From Marinobacter psychrophilus (GTDB lineage Bacteria > Pseudomonadota > Gammaproteobacteria > Pseudomonadales > Oleiphilaceae), in contig NZ_CP011494.1 in the NCBI RefSeq assembly GCF_001043175.1, positions 1,674,001 to 1,738,000 of the forward strand: a DNA stretch of 64,000 nt. The letters run 5' to 3'. Below are positions 44,350 through 52,172 of the stretch, one piece after another. The translations under genes and the position numbers were made by a program. Position 1 is the first letter of the stretch. Each line of letters opens with the position of its first letter. The notes beneath the pieces are model-generated. The model ran no database searches and was not told the origin of the DNA. It saw only the letters and a list, made by a program, of their open reading frames with translations.

Positions 44350-44613
44350 GGCGAACCCTAAAATACTTCACATTTGAGGATCGGATTGCTACCTCCGGAA
44401 TCCGCTTGCTGGCCCGATTTTCAAGTTGCTTCATCCAATTTTCAGGGAAGACACACCCTCCAGTCGGCCTCTATATATTCTGCTTGAACTCCACACAAAA
44501 GGATGGATACTCGATCGAGTAATCTTTTGCCACTGCTTGGCCTGACTTACATGAAAGTGTCTCTACCGCCAGTCAGTGTGCAGTTTAAAAGCCGCACAAA
44601 GGAGCAAGCCGAT

Positions 44614-45423
44614 ATGTTTGACCCGACAACGTTAAAAGATAAGGTGGTATTTATTGCTGGCGGAACAAGCGGCATCAATCTGGGTATAGCCAAAGGCATG
44701 GCGGCCGTTGGTGCGAAGGTGGCCGTACTTGGCCGAAACGCAGATAAAGCCGCAGCGGCAGCTCAAGAGATTTCTGAAAGTGTTAAAAGCAGCAACGGAC
44801 ACAGTGCGATTGCGCTAACGGCTGACGTTAGAGACCCCGAACAGGTGGCGAGCGCTTTGCAGGCCTGTGTTGCGCAACTTGGCAAGATTGACTGTTTAAT
44901 TTCCGGTGCGGCCGGTAACTTCCCGGCACCTGCCTTGGGGATCTCGCCGAAAGGCTTTAAGACCGTTATCGATATTGACCTGATTGGCACATACAACGTG
45001 TTCCATTTAGGCTTTCAGCACCTTAACAAAGGCGCCTCTTTAATCGCGATCAGTGCTCCACAAGCCGTGTCTGCAATGCCTTTCCAGGTTCATGTTTGCG
45101 CAGCCAAAGCGGGCATCAATATGATGATTAAATGCCTGGCAGTGGAATGGGGCGCGTCTGGCATTACGGTCAACGGCATTTCACCAGGGCCAATCAGCGG
45201 CACCGAAGGCGCCGAGCGTTTAGCGCCCACCCCCGAAACGAAAGCAATAATGGCCAAGAAAATTGCCAGTAAACGATTTGGTGAAGCCAAAGAAATAGCC
45301 GACGCCGCGATTTTTCTTGCCAGTGATATGGGCCACTATATGAACGGGACGATTATGACGGTAGACGGTGGCACCGAACTGGGCGATGCCAGCATGGATT
45401 GCCTTAGCGTTCCATCGCGCTAG
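44614..45423 (+). CDS. SDR oxidoreductase, 2,4-dienoyl-CoA reductase-like
   Basis: 269 residues. The Rossmann motif is GGTSGI at about residues 16-21. The usual YXXXK is replaced by a VHVCAAK-type segment, and the block LAVEWGASGITVNGISPGPISGTEG matches peroxisomal-type 2,4-dienoyl-CoA reductases (DECR2), which reduce double bonds in unsaturated fatty acyl-CoA before beta-oxidation. The ATG at 44614 has AAAGGAGC ahead; the open frame extends 111 bases upstream but without family match. Fits a fatty-acid- or alkane-using organism. Confidence 0.85.
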   Translation: MFDPTTLKDKVVFIAGGTSGINLGIAKGMAAVGAKVAVLGRNADKAAAAAQEISESVKSSNGHSAIALTADVRDPEQVASALQACVAQLGKIDCLISGAAGNFPAPALGISPKGFKTVIDIDLIGTYNVFHLGFQHLNKGASLIAISAPQAVSAMPFQVHVCAAKAGINMMIKCLAVEWGASGITVNGISPGPISGTEGAERLAPTPETKAIMAKKIASKRFGEAKEIADAAIFLASDMGHYMNGTIMTVDGGTELGDASMDCLSVPSR

Positions 45424-45497
45424 CGCAACGTTGTACGACGCTTCGTGATTCGGCGGGGCAAAATGCAAGACCAGACTCCGATGTTCTGGTCAGTCAG

Positions 45498-45552
45498 CTA
45501 ACGCTGACGGCCTTGAGTCGGCCTTGCCAGGCTCAAGGCCGACAGCCGTTAG
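45498..45552. terminator. Long inverted repeat between convergent genes
   Basis: CTAACG-CTGACGGCCTTGAG and its near-complement (CTCAAGGCCGACAGCCGTTAG) form a stem of about 19 paired bases with a 14-base loop between the SDR gene and the broken hibernation-factor gene. It could end transcription from both sides. No T-run follows, so it is a structural call only. Confidence 0.5.
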
Positions 45553-45866
45553 CGTTTGCCGAGCTTGCCCAGTTCACGTCCCAGCAGGCTAACCATCTTA
45601 TGGGCGGTACCGGTTACCGCTTACTCAACCGTGAGTGCCAAGTTACTCACCGACACCGGGTCACGACCCGCAAGCCGAGCCTCTAGCAAACATCGCTTGT
45701 CAGTCATGCCGGACTTCGAGGCGCTGTTCTCGTCGCTAAGGTGTACTTCCAGCCTGGTGATTTGACCCGCGAAGCGCGCGAGAACGTGGTCAAGAATTTT
45801 TTTGACACTCTGAGTCATAGCCTCGTTTCCGGAAATATTCTTGTCTGTATTTATTTGGATATGCAT
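45549..45866 (-). pseudogene. HPF/RaiA-like ribosome-associated protein gene with an in-frame stop
   Basis: The product MHIQINTDKNISGNEAM... through LEVHLSDENSASKSG and DKRCLLEARL is the HPF/RaiA ribosome-hibernation fold. The frame stops with TAA (45621-45623) after 81 codons, yet it continues in the same frame with AVTGTAHKMVSLLGRELGKLGKR before the natural stop at 45549-45551. That tail is the expected C-terminus of the family, so one codon, most likely CAA, has become TAA. The result is either a recent nonsense mutation, a sequencing error, or a readthrough site. Confidence 0.8.
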
Positions 45867-46193
45867 ATAGATTTTCTCCAGTAATGTTGGGTGTTTCAGG
45901 CATGACGCGAGTCACAAAAAGCGGCGACTATAGAATGGGACCAAAGGGGCCTTGGAAAGTTCGCCTAGCGGCCACCGGCGTGCTGGCTGAAAGACTTGGG
46001 TAAGGTGGTGAAGAGCGGGACGGGATCGCACGACAATGCTTGAAACGAGGCATACCGACGGTTCCCTGTCTGTTTGCTCAATACTCCAAAACTGGCCTGG
46101 TTTGGGGTTTACTTCGGCTATAGTCAACGTGTCCCCAACACAAACATCAAAAAATTGGCGACTCGAGTCAGTTAACCTAAAGGCACCGCTTCT
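45867..46193. other. Intergenic region with an IS1182-type end remnant
   Basis: 327 bases between the broken HPF gene and the pentapeptide gene. The stretch 46037-46130 is a diverged copy of the IS1182-type end at 49.6-49.7 kb. The rest presumably holds the pentapeptide promoter; no gene is seen. Confidence 0.5.
46037..46130 (-). mobile_element. IS1182-type transposase end remnant
   Basis: About 94 bases match 49626-49717 at roughly 70 percent by eye, including TGCTTGAAACGAGGC, which on the minus strand encodes the first codons (MPRFK) of the transposase, and the upstream TTTGCTCAAT stretch. It is the left-over 5' end of a second copy of the element. Confidence 0.6.
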
Positions 46194-47144
46194 ATGATAT
46201 TTACTGCAGGCGTCAAACGCACCAGTCTACTTGCAGCAGCATTGATGCTCTCACTCGCCGCAACAACAACTGCAAACGCAGCCTGCTCAGACCCAGCCGC
46301 ACTGGGCGTTGACTGGGAAGGGTGCGAACTGAAGAGCGCTTATCTGATCGGCGTGAACCTGACCGGTGCGAATTTGACCAGCGTGAACCTGACCAGCGCA
46401 GAACTGGGTGGAGCCAATCTGCTCGACGTAGACCTGACAAATGCGAATCTGACCAGTGCGAACCTGAGAGCGGCGAATCTGAGCAATGCGGACCTGACCA
46501 ACGCGAACCTGACCAACACGCAGCTGGGCGGGGCGTACCTGACACAAGTGAACCTGAGCGGTGCGAACCTGACTGGCGCGAACCTGAACCGCACGACCAT
46601 GCAAAAGTCGAGCCTGAGAGACGCGGAGCTGAGAGGCGCGAACCTGAGATTCGCCGACTTGGAAGGTGCGAACCTGATTTCTGCGGACATGAGTTACGCG
46701 GACATGACCAGCGTGAACCTGATCAAAGCAAACCTGCACAACGCGAACCTGAGTAACGCGTACCTGAGCGGCGCGAAAATGCAATACGTTGGCATGGGCA
46801 GCGCAAACCTGGTTCGCGCAGACATGAGAGACGTTAATCTGAACTTGGCTAGCCTGTCCCACTCGGACATGGACAGCGTGAACCTGACCAACTCTAAACT
46901 GAGAGGCACGAACCTGACCGAAGTGAACCTGCAAAACGCGATCCTGAGCGGCGCGGACCTGAGTGGCGCGAACCTGAGCGGCGCATATCTGTTTGGCGCT
47001 GACCTGACCGGCGCGAACCTGACCGGCGTGGACTTGAGAGGCGCAGACCTGGCGACCGCGAACCTGAACGGTACGAACCTGGGCGGTGCACTCTGGGTTA
47101 ACGGTATGCAATGCGCCAAGGTGTCCATCGGTGGATGTAAGTAG
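46194..47144 (+). CDS. Secreted pentapeptide-repeat protein
   Basis: 316 residues. A signal peptide ends near ANA-ACS (about residue 29). From about residue 45 to 300 the chain is a nearly unbroken series of A(N/D)LXX pentapeptides, about 50 of them, which should wind into a right-handed quadrilateral beta-helix. A short cap with two cysteines (QCAKVSIGGC) ends it. Cytoplasmic relatives such as Qnr/MfpA mimic DNA, but an exported one cannot act on gyrase in its own cell, so its role is open. The DNA itself is repetitive (GCG AAC CTG), which keeps other frames open by chance. Confidence 0.9.
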   Translation: MIFTAGVKRTSLLAAALMLSLAATTTANAACSDPAALGVDWEGCELKSAYLIGVNLTGANLTSVNLTSAELGGANLLDVDLTNANLTSANLRAANLSNADLTNANLTNTQLGGAYLTQVNLSGANLTGANLNRTTMQKSSLRDAELRGANLRFADLEGANLISADMSYADMTSVNLIKANLHNANLSNAYLSGAKMQYVGMGSANLVRADMRDVNLNLASLSHSDMDSVNLTNSKLRGTNLTEVNLQNAILSGADLSGANLSGAYLFGADLTGANLTGVDLRGADLATANLNGTNLGGALWVNGMQCAKVSIGGCK

Positions 47145-47300
47145 TCTTGATTTGGCTCAGGGCAGGGCGGAAAGAACGATAGCCTCGTTCCGCAAGGAAG
47201 TCATATCATAGTAGCCTTTTAAGGGATTTGTTGAGGGTCGGCGTGGACTGGTCGATATGTCGCTCAGCCGATCCGGCCCTAAATTCGCCTCTTTGCCGTG

Positions 47301-47948
47301 TTAAGAAGGGAAAACCACAACGTCATCTCCCTCTTGCCATGGCGGAAACTTGGTCATGGCTTGCAGAAAGAATGAGTGCTCCAGCCAGTGTTGTAACCAC
47401 AGATGCAGGTTCGGGTAAGGTAGGCGGTAAAAAACATCGCGATCCACATGGGCGAATTGGCGAACAAAAGGCACGATACTAATATCGGCAATGGTCGCGT
47501 TATCCCCCAGTAGGTAAACGTTTTTAGTCAGCAACTCTTCTAAAACCTGTAAAAAAGCCTCGCCCCGTTGCCGATACTCTGACTGGGTCATTTCGAGATA
47601 TCGGTCGGCGTATTTATAGCGATCCAACCAATGTTTAAAGTCGTTGTCGTTTTGCTCAATCAGAGCATTAGCCTGATCCAAAACCGTTGCATTTAAAAGC
47701 CCTTGTGGGTCTTGCTGCCGAAGCGCCCACACCATTATTTCCCGGCTCTCTTCAACCACGGTACCATCCAAAAGCTGTAAAACAGGCACCGTGCCTTTCG
47801 GGCTAATCGCCAGCATCTGGTCCGGTTTTTTTTTCAACATTATCTCCCGCAGCTCCACCTGCAAATCAGCAAACAAGAGGCCGAGACGGGCGCGCATGGC
47901 ATAGGGACAGCGACGAAAAGAGTACAGGCGGTGAAGTGAGGACGTCAT
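47301..47948 (-). CDS. Glutathione S-transferase
   Basis: 215 residues. The N-terminal thioredoxin-like domain has the RRCPYAMRAR motif with a catalytic cysteine, as in Omega/Lambda or glutaredoxin-like GSTs, and SPKGTVPVLQL with the cis-proline; GSH contact residues VVEESREIM follow. The C-terminal helical domain contains the N-capping ATIADISIVPF. Cysteine-type GSTs usually reduce mixed disulfides or dehalogenate rather than conjugate. Confidence 0.9.
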   Translation of the reverse strand: MTSSLHRLYSFRRCPYAMRARLGLLFADLQVELREIMLKKKPDQMLAISPKGTVPVLQLLDGTVVEESREIMVWALRQQDPQGLLNATVLDQANALIEQNDNDFKHWLDRYKYADRYLEMTQSEYRQRGEAFLQVLEELLTKNVYLLGDNATIADISIVPFVRQFAHVDRDVFYRLPYPNLHLWLQHWLEHSFFLQAMTKFPPWQEGDDVVVFPS

Positions 47949-48047
47949 GGGTCTTTCTTCGCAGTTGAATCGAAATCAGCGGACTTGGCTCTTTTAATCA
48001 ACGCAACCAAGTCTGGCGCGATTGGCATTTTCCTAATCGGACGGATA

Positions 48048-48227
48048 TTAATTGCCCTTACGTCTAGAGCTTGGTTTAAAAAGTTTAAACCAAGCGATTA
48101 AGCCCGCTATAGACCCGAGTCCCAGAAAAACGAAAAATTCTTCGACGTTAAAGTCGCCAACTTCATACATTAGCCCCAGGAAAACGAGAAGAAATGTCCC
48201 AATGGTGCCGAAAATCCTTAAAATCAT
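48048..48227 (-). CDS. Small membrane protein, 59 residues
   Basis: A short frame on the minus strand: one strong N-terminal span (ILRIFGTIGTFLLVFLGLM), an acidic middle and a second hydrophobic stretch (VFLGLGSIAGLIAWF), then a basic tail. GAGG lies 8 bases before the ATG. Translation is likely. No family known to me. A perfect 11-bp hairpin lies near the end of its coding region (48070-48094). Confidence 0.55.
   Translation of the reverse strand: MILRIFGTIGTFLLVFLGLMYEVGDFNVEEFFVFLGLGSIAGLIAWFKLFKPSSRRKGN
48070..48094. repeat. Perfect 11-bp inverted repeat
   Basis: CTTGGTTTAAA and TTTAAACCAAG flank a 3-base AAG loop inside the 3' end of the small membrane-protein gene. It may be a hairpin affecting the mRNA end. 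Confidence 0.5.
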
Positions 48228-48282
48228 ATGTTAATCCTCGAATTTTTTATCGCCTCCGCTCTCTGCCTGAGCATGTGCCTGA

Positions 48283-49206
48283 TTACTGGTGCGCCAGCGC
48301 GTAGTCGATAGCCGCACACACTGCGGTAGCCTGTGCAGTATTGCATTGCTCGGGCGTTGTACGGGGGCTGTCGGGATAGACCTCAGTGGTGGTTTTGTAT
48401 GGGGCGCTGGTGATACTGGCACACAGGCCCAGCTGCTTGAGCGGATACTGTATAACGCCCCGAGCGACCACCGGTGAGCCGATGAGCTCGCCGCTGTCAT
48501 CGGCCGGAGCGATATGAGTGACTTGCTCCACCGCCTTGATCACCGCCTGTTGAAACTCAGGCTGCGGGTTCTCGCTGTCATCGACCAGATAGAAGCCATT
48601 GGGAATCCCAGCCGGCTCGAACGGCTTGCCGTCGCGGGCCGCCAGCGCGGGACGAAACTCGGTTTCGTCGGTATCGGTGGTTTCGTGCAGGTCGATATGC
48701 ATCAGTACTTTATCGCGAACGGGCGCCACCAGTCGCATCAGCGCCGCCGACTCCTCAGCCGGACTGCCATGGCAGAACGAGCGGTTCGGGTCGACCGCGT
48801 TCGGGTTCCAACGATGAATGCGCTCGTAAGCCCAAGGGCTAACACAGGGCACAACCAGCAAGTTGACGCGGCCCGCGTAATCCGCCGCATGCTGATCGAC
48901 AAACTGCAGCGCACCTTGTACACCGCTGGTTTCATAGCCGTGTACTCCGCCCGTTATCAGCACGACGGGCAGATTGTCACGCCAGTCGCGACTCCGGATC
49001 GCCATCAGCGGATAGCTTTCGGAGCCATAGTCCAGACGGCCATACTGTTCCACGTCGAAGCGCGGGCGCAGGCGCTCGGTCACACTCAACACCTCGGACT
49101 CGTAGCTGCGTTGCCGGGGCCGTCGTGACAACCACTCTGCGCGTTCCACGTCGCCCCAAGGAGCGTCGGGCGTACCGATCGGATAAGGTGCGGTCGTTGT
49201 GCTCAT
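48283..49206 (-). CDS. M14-family metallopeptidase / acyl-amidohydrolase
   Basis: 307 residues. The zinc pair appears as HGYE in LITGGVHGYETSG at about residues 89-92, and MHIDLHETTD carries the third ligand; RWNPNAVDPNRSF holds the substrate-binding NR motif. This matches M14 carboxypeptidase-like and succinylglutamate-desuccinylase-like enzymes, which cut a C-terminal residue or an N-acyl group. No signal peptide, so cytoplasmic. It stands alone, so the substrate is unknown. Confidence 0.85.
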   Translation of the reverse strand: MSTTTAPYPIGTPDAPWGDVERAEWLSRRPRQRSYESEVLSVTERLRPRFDVEQYGRLDYGSESYPLMAIRSRDWRDNLPVVLITGGVHGYETSGVQGALQFVDQHAADYAGRVNLLVVPCVSPWAYERIHRWNPNAVDPNRSFCHGSPAEESAALMRLVAPVRDKVLMHIDLHETTDTDETEFRPALAARDGKPFEPAGIPNGFYLVDDSENPQPEFQQAVIKAVEQVTHIAPADDSGELIGSPVVARGVIQYPLKQLGLCASITSAPYKTTTEVYPDSPRTTPEQCNTAQATAVCAAIDYALAHQ

Positions 49207-49717
49207 ATCGTTCTTCTCCAGTGATGGCGAATGCTTGGGCTTTGCGTCTCCGCCTCATCCCGCTTGTGATGCCTATGCAGGTGGTGGCGAATCAATCGTT
49301 TCAGCTTATCCCGTTTTTCGCTCAGTTTTTTAAAAGGGCCAGACCATTCCTTCGCGGCTTCTGACGACATTTTGCAGCCATCGATGGCAAACAGCTCGTT
49401 GCTCAGAAGGCCCTGTTCATGGAATACCAGCAGTACTTGCTAAAACAGCTCTTCGATCTCATCGGCGTGCTGGCTGACGAACCTGGCCAGGGTGGTGAAA
49501 TGCGAGACGGTATCGCAGGACAGCGCTTTGAAGATTATGTTGGTCTCAAAAGCACCACTGGATCTCGCGGCTGGAGCTGCTCTTAGTGGTTGATGACCAC
49601 CATCGAATCTTGATCGTAGTTGTAGTGCTTGAAACGAGGCACTCCGACGCCTCTTTATCAGTTTGCTCAATGCTACCAAAATCAGTCTGACTTGGGTTTT
49701 TTCTACAGCCTCAACGT
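49207..49717 (-). mobile_element. IS1182-type transposase remnant
   Basis: Minus-strand pieces of one transposase: the start PRFKHYNYDQDSMVVIN (around 49639-49580), then after a deletion and a frameshift ETNIIFKALSCDTVSHFTT (about 49555-49495), an in-frame TAG at 49440, and LLSNELFAIDGCKMSS...AAKEWSG (to about 49320). The order and words match IS1182-family transposases. About 80 residues are missing near the start. The upstream end of the element (49626-49717) is repeated at 46.0 kb. It cannot move by itself. Confidence 0.8.
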
Positions 49718-49785
49718 TTAGGTTAAGGGACTGGCTTTAGCCAGTTCCAGTGAGCGAAGCGAACAATTTGAACCATTTTTAGGCT
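49708..49785 (-). repeat. Possible degenerate attC of cassette 7
   Basis: GCCTCAAC at the left and TTTTAGGC at the right, with a hairpin-forming centre (GGACTGGC / GCCAGTTCC). The gene stop lies in the right core, as in other cassettes. The left core overlaps the IS1182-type end, so this call is weak. Confidence 0.35.
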
Positions 49786-50307
49786 TCGCTGGGATGGCTT
49801 TGAATTTTTCCTTTCTCTCCATAGCTCGATTCCCACTCCACTACAACACCGAGCCTTTTCGATAGCTGGCTGGAAAAACCTTTAATGTCATCCTTTATTC
49901 GTTTTCTTGTTTCTTTATTCGCTGGCAATTCGTATTTGAGACCATCCCACTTGATTTCTATAATTGAGCATTTCTCATCTTTTGAAATGGCGCTTCCTGG
50001 CTTGAGCTTGGTTATATATACCGAATTCCGAAGGAAGCTTTTCAATAACATTAAGAAGTTCTTTAAATTCGACTGCAACCCCATCTAAATAGTACGTTGT
50101 TGATTTTATCAGTGCAGGGCCTAGCCCTTTGTTTGTAATATAAAATCCGCATATAAAATTTACTGAGTCTATCTCTATTAACTCATATAGGTGCGGCCTA
50201 ACGGTTAGCTTATTGTGTTTTCTGCTACTAGTAATCGACCATAAGGCAACAAATAAAGCGAGTATTGCAATAGTCGATTTTGGATCAAATAGTTCTGTAA
50301 AGGTCAT
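49779..50307 (-). pseudogene. Cassette 7: membrane-anchored hypothetical, probably frameshifted
   Basis: Two overlapping frames look like one protein. The first (from 50307, AAGGAAG ribosome site) has a membrane span and FICGFYITNKGLGPALIKS; the second runs from about 50040 to the stop at 49779 with KCSIIEIKWDGLKYELP. They meet at a TATATATA run (about 50014-50021), where a one- or two-base slip would join them as ...PSEFGIYITKLKPG. It could be a true frameshift or a sequence error. No family recognised. Confidence 0.55.
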
Positions 50308-50401
50308 ACGCTATCTTCCTTGTAGGCATAACGCCCAAAGCAGCAGAACGAAAAGCCGTAGGTTTTTGTGTGGACTTCCCCAATAAAATGCACACGCCCC
50401 A

Positions 50402-50827
50402 TCAGTTAATTCCTTCGAACTTAATCGGATTCCGGTAACCAAGGCCATTGTGCAGCCGTTGGGTATTATAAAAGCCCTCAATATAGGCTTTTATATGTTT
50501 TCGTAATTGCCGCATTGTCACGAAGCTGGTTGCATGCAGCAATTCTCCCTTGAGGGTCTTGAAGAACGACTCCACCTCCGCATTATCAGTGCACTGGCCG
50601 GGGCGATTCATGCTGTGCCGTACCCGGTGTTGATTCAGCAAAGCCTGTGTTTTGTGAGCGCGGTATTCGATGCCACGATCCGTATGGAGCAACAGGTCTG
50701 ACACTGGTTTCCGGCTAGTGAAAGCCTCGCGGAGTGTGGCTCGGGCAAAGTCTGCACTCAGATTCTCTCCCAGCCGCCAACTGATGACGCGTCGTGAATA
50801 CAGATCCAGCACTACGGCCAGGAACAC
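50402..50827 (-). pseudogene. IS3-family transposase OrfB, C-terminal part
   Basis: 141 codons are open, and the frame also reads back through SSDVTYIKLDEKYV to the orfA stop. The DDE catalytic core is partly seen: VVLDLYSRRVISW, LLHTDRGIEY (second aspartate), and CTDNAEVESFFKTLKGE with the glutamate. The N-terminal 130 or so residues, including the HTH-like region, are missing, so the enzyme is inactive. Confidence 0.88.
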
Positions 50828-50866
50828 ATATTTTTCATCCAGCTTTATGTAGGTGACATCACTGCT

Positions 50867-51112
50867 TCACTGCTGGTTCGTTTGTTCCTGTATCTTCTTT
50901 TTGGCGTCTACTGGCGCTTTCTTGACCCGTTTCATGGCGAATTTTCCCTCTCGGTACTCCTTACGCCAGCGTGACAGCATGAAAGGGTGAATATCCAGCG
51001 CTTCGGCAACGCTTTTCACACTGCGATGGGCCTGGTGGCTCCATTCCACCGCTTTGACTTTGAACTCAGTGCTGTACCGCTGAGTTTTCTTCCCCGTGAT
51101 CATCTCCGGCAT
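50867..51112 (-). CDS. IS3-family OrfA, truncated
   Basis: 81 residues with the transposase helix-turn-helix: RYSTEFKVKAVEWS, then VKSVAEALDIHPFMLSRWRKEYREG. It stops with TGA and the following bases continue in the same frame into OrfB, showing that a deletion of several hundred bases removed the OrfA end and the OrfB start. In an intact element a -1 frameshift would make OrfAB. Confidence 0.82.
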   Translation of the reverse strand: MPEMITGKKTQRYSTEFKVKAVEWSHQAHRSVKSVAEALDIHPFMLSRWRKEYREGKFAMKRVKKAPVDAKKKIQEQTNQQ

Positions 51113-51189
51113 CGCTTTGCTCCTCTTGCAGAGTTATCGATGCGTGTCCACTAAACCGGGGGAAGTCCAAGGTCGATTTGATGGCTTTG

Positions 51190-52104
51190 TTAGCATTTAT
51201 TATTGTGCTGGCTCTTTAAATGCTTTTTTAGGTTCTTGGGGTTTAATTTAATATTGCACTCTGGGCAATTTATATACGCTCTAGTATTTTCAACTCTCTC
51301 AGCTTCCACTAAGAAGTCATTGCTACCCGAACCACCACCCTGATTAACACTCCGGTCTAAAGGCGTTTCCCCCACAGGAAACTTATTACAAATAGATTCA
51401 AATGCTTTTTTACAAACCGACTCAATACCAGGAGCCAACTGCATTGCTGTTACACCCATCAATTCTAGATCGAGCATAACGTTGCTCCTTTCTTTAACCG
51501 ATAAAGTATATTTCTTTAAAAACGTTCTTTCTTTTGTCTCGTTTAATCTAACGTGAGCCTCTGGGTCTGCACAATTTGTAAACCAAAATATTCCTTGTTG
51601 TAACATTTGCTTGTGATTATTTCTAAACGTTGGCCTAAGAATAGTAACGTGACCTTCATTTTCATCATCGTATTGATATATCTGTTTAAAGGTATTCATC
51701 CATTGATTCTGATCGAAACTATAAAGTGCTACTTCTTCAGATACGGGCTCAAAGTGGTTCACACCTTCAAATGCGAAATAAGCTGCAACATATGGAGAAA
51801 ATGACCAATCGAGTAAAGGCGTAGGAAAACCATTGTGTTGTAAAAATGCAATAAACTGCGCCATTTCAATTGGATCTGATAAGTCTCTATTTTTCCCATC
51901 CCATGCTTCGACTTGTTCTTGAATTTGAGGAATCACAAAGACGAAGTAGGCTTTAAAATCTTCAAACGTTCGAACTTGCTTTGTCCTATGGATTGACGTT
52001 TGTAGCATCCAGGATGAGTTCGACTGCCCTCGATAAATGTATTGACTGCGAGATTTTATATCCTCAGTGACAAGATTTTTATATTCTTCCCAGGTTACTT
52101 TCAT
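51190..52104 (-). CDS. Cassette 6: FRG-domain protein with C-terminal zinc finger
   Basis: 304 residues. The FRG domain is clear: YIYRGQSNSSWMLQTSIHR at 22-40 and LLDWSFSPYVAAYFAF at 97-112. A C2H2-type finger (C280, C283, H295, H300) ends the protein. FRG domains are found in genes of defence islands and toxin-like loci, but their biochemical action is not well known. GGAG precedes the ATG. The stop codon lies in the attC core. Role in defence is an inference from domain and setting. Confidence 0.8.
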   Translation of the reverse strand: MKVTWEEYKNLVTEDIKSRSQYIYRGQSNSSWMLQTSIHRTKQVRTFEDFKAYFVFVIPQIQEQVEAWDGKNRDLSDPIEMAQFIAFLQHNGFPTPLLDWSFSPYVAAYFAFEGVNHFEPVSEEVALYSFDQNQWMNTFKQIYQYDDENEGHVTILRPTFRNNHKQMLQQGIFWFTNCADPEAHVRLNETKERTFLKKYTLSVKERSNVMLDLELMGVTAMQLAPGIESVCKKAFESICNKFPVGETPLDRSVNQGGGSGSNDFLVEAERVENTRAYINCPECNIKLNPKNLKKHLKSQHNNKC

Positions 52105-52120
52105 CGCTACTCCTTTTAGA

Positions 52121-52172
52121 TGCTAACGCATTAATCAGCCGCTGCGTCAGCAGTCAGCTGCATTTAATTGTC
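52121..52172 (-). repeat. Probable short attC of cassette 5
   Basis: TGCTAAC at the left and TTGTCAT at the right bound about 52 bases with the centre CAGCCGCTGCGTCAGCAG able to self-pair. Both cores deviate from consensus, so it is a degenerate site. Confidence 0.45.

Larger units (their letters stand above)
50371..51169 (-). mobile_element. Internally deleted IS3-family element
   Basis: 799 bases with matching ends: TGGACTTCCCC at the left and its complement GGGGAAGTCCA at the right. It holds an orfA and the DDE half of an orfB in one frame but lacks the middle of the transposase, so it is not autonomous. No target duplication was seen at the edges. It lies within an attC site. Confidence 0.85.
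50326..51195 (-). repeat. attC of the FRG cassette, split by an IS3 element
   Basis: The left core GCATAAC (50326-50332) and its arm stand at one side of the insertion element, and the arm with right core GTTAGCA (51189-51195) at the other. Removing the element (50371-51169) leaves a site of about 71 bases. The arms pair only in part, so the site is less certain than the intact ones. Confidence 0.5.

Noticed and set aside
45498..45552. Long inverted repeat starting CTAACG and ending GTTAG, considered as another attC
   Set aside because: The cores do not fit RYYYAAC/GTTRRRY well, pairing is too complete, and it lies between convergent core-type genes; a terminator-like hairpin is simpler.
46287..47111. 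A 274-codon open frame on the minus strand across the pentapeptide gene
   Set aside because: It arises from the repeated GCG AAC CTG codons read backwards; the plus frame has a signal peptide and a known fold.
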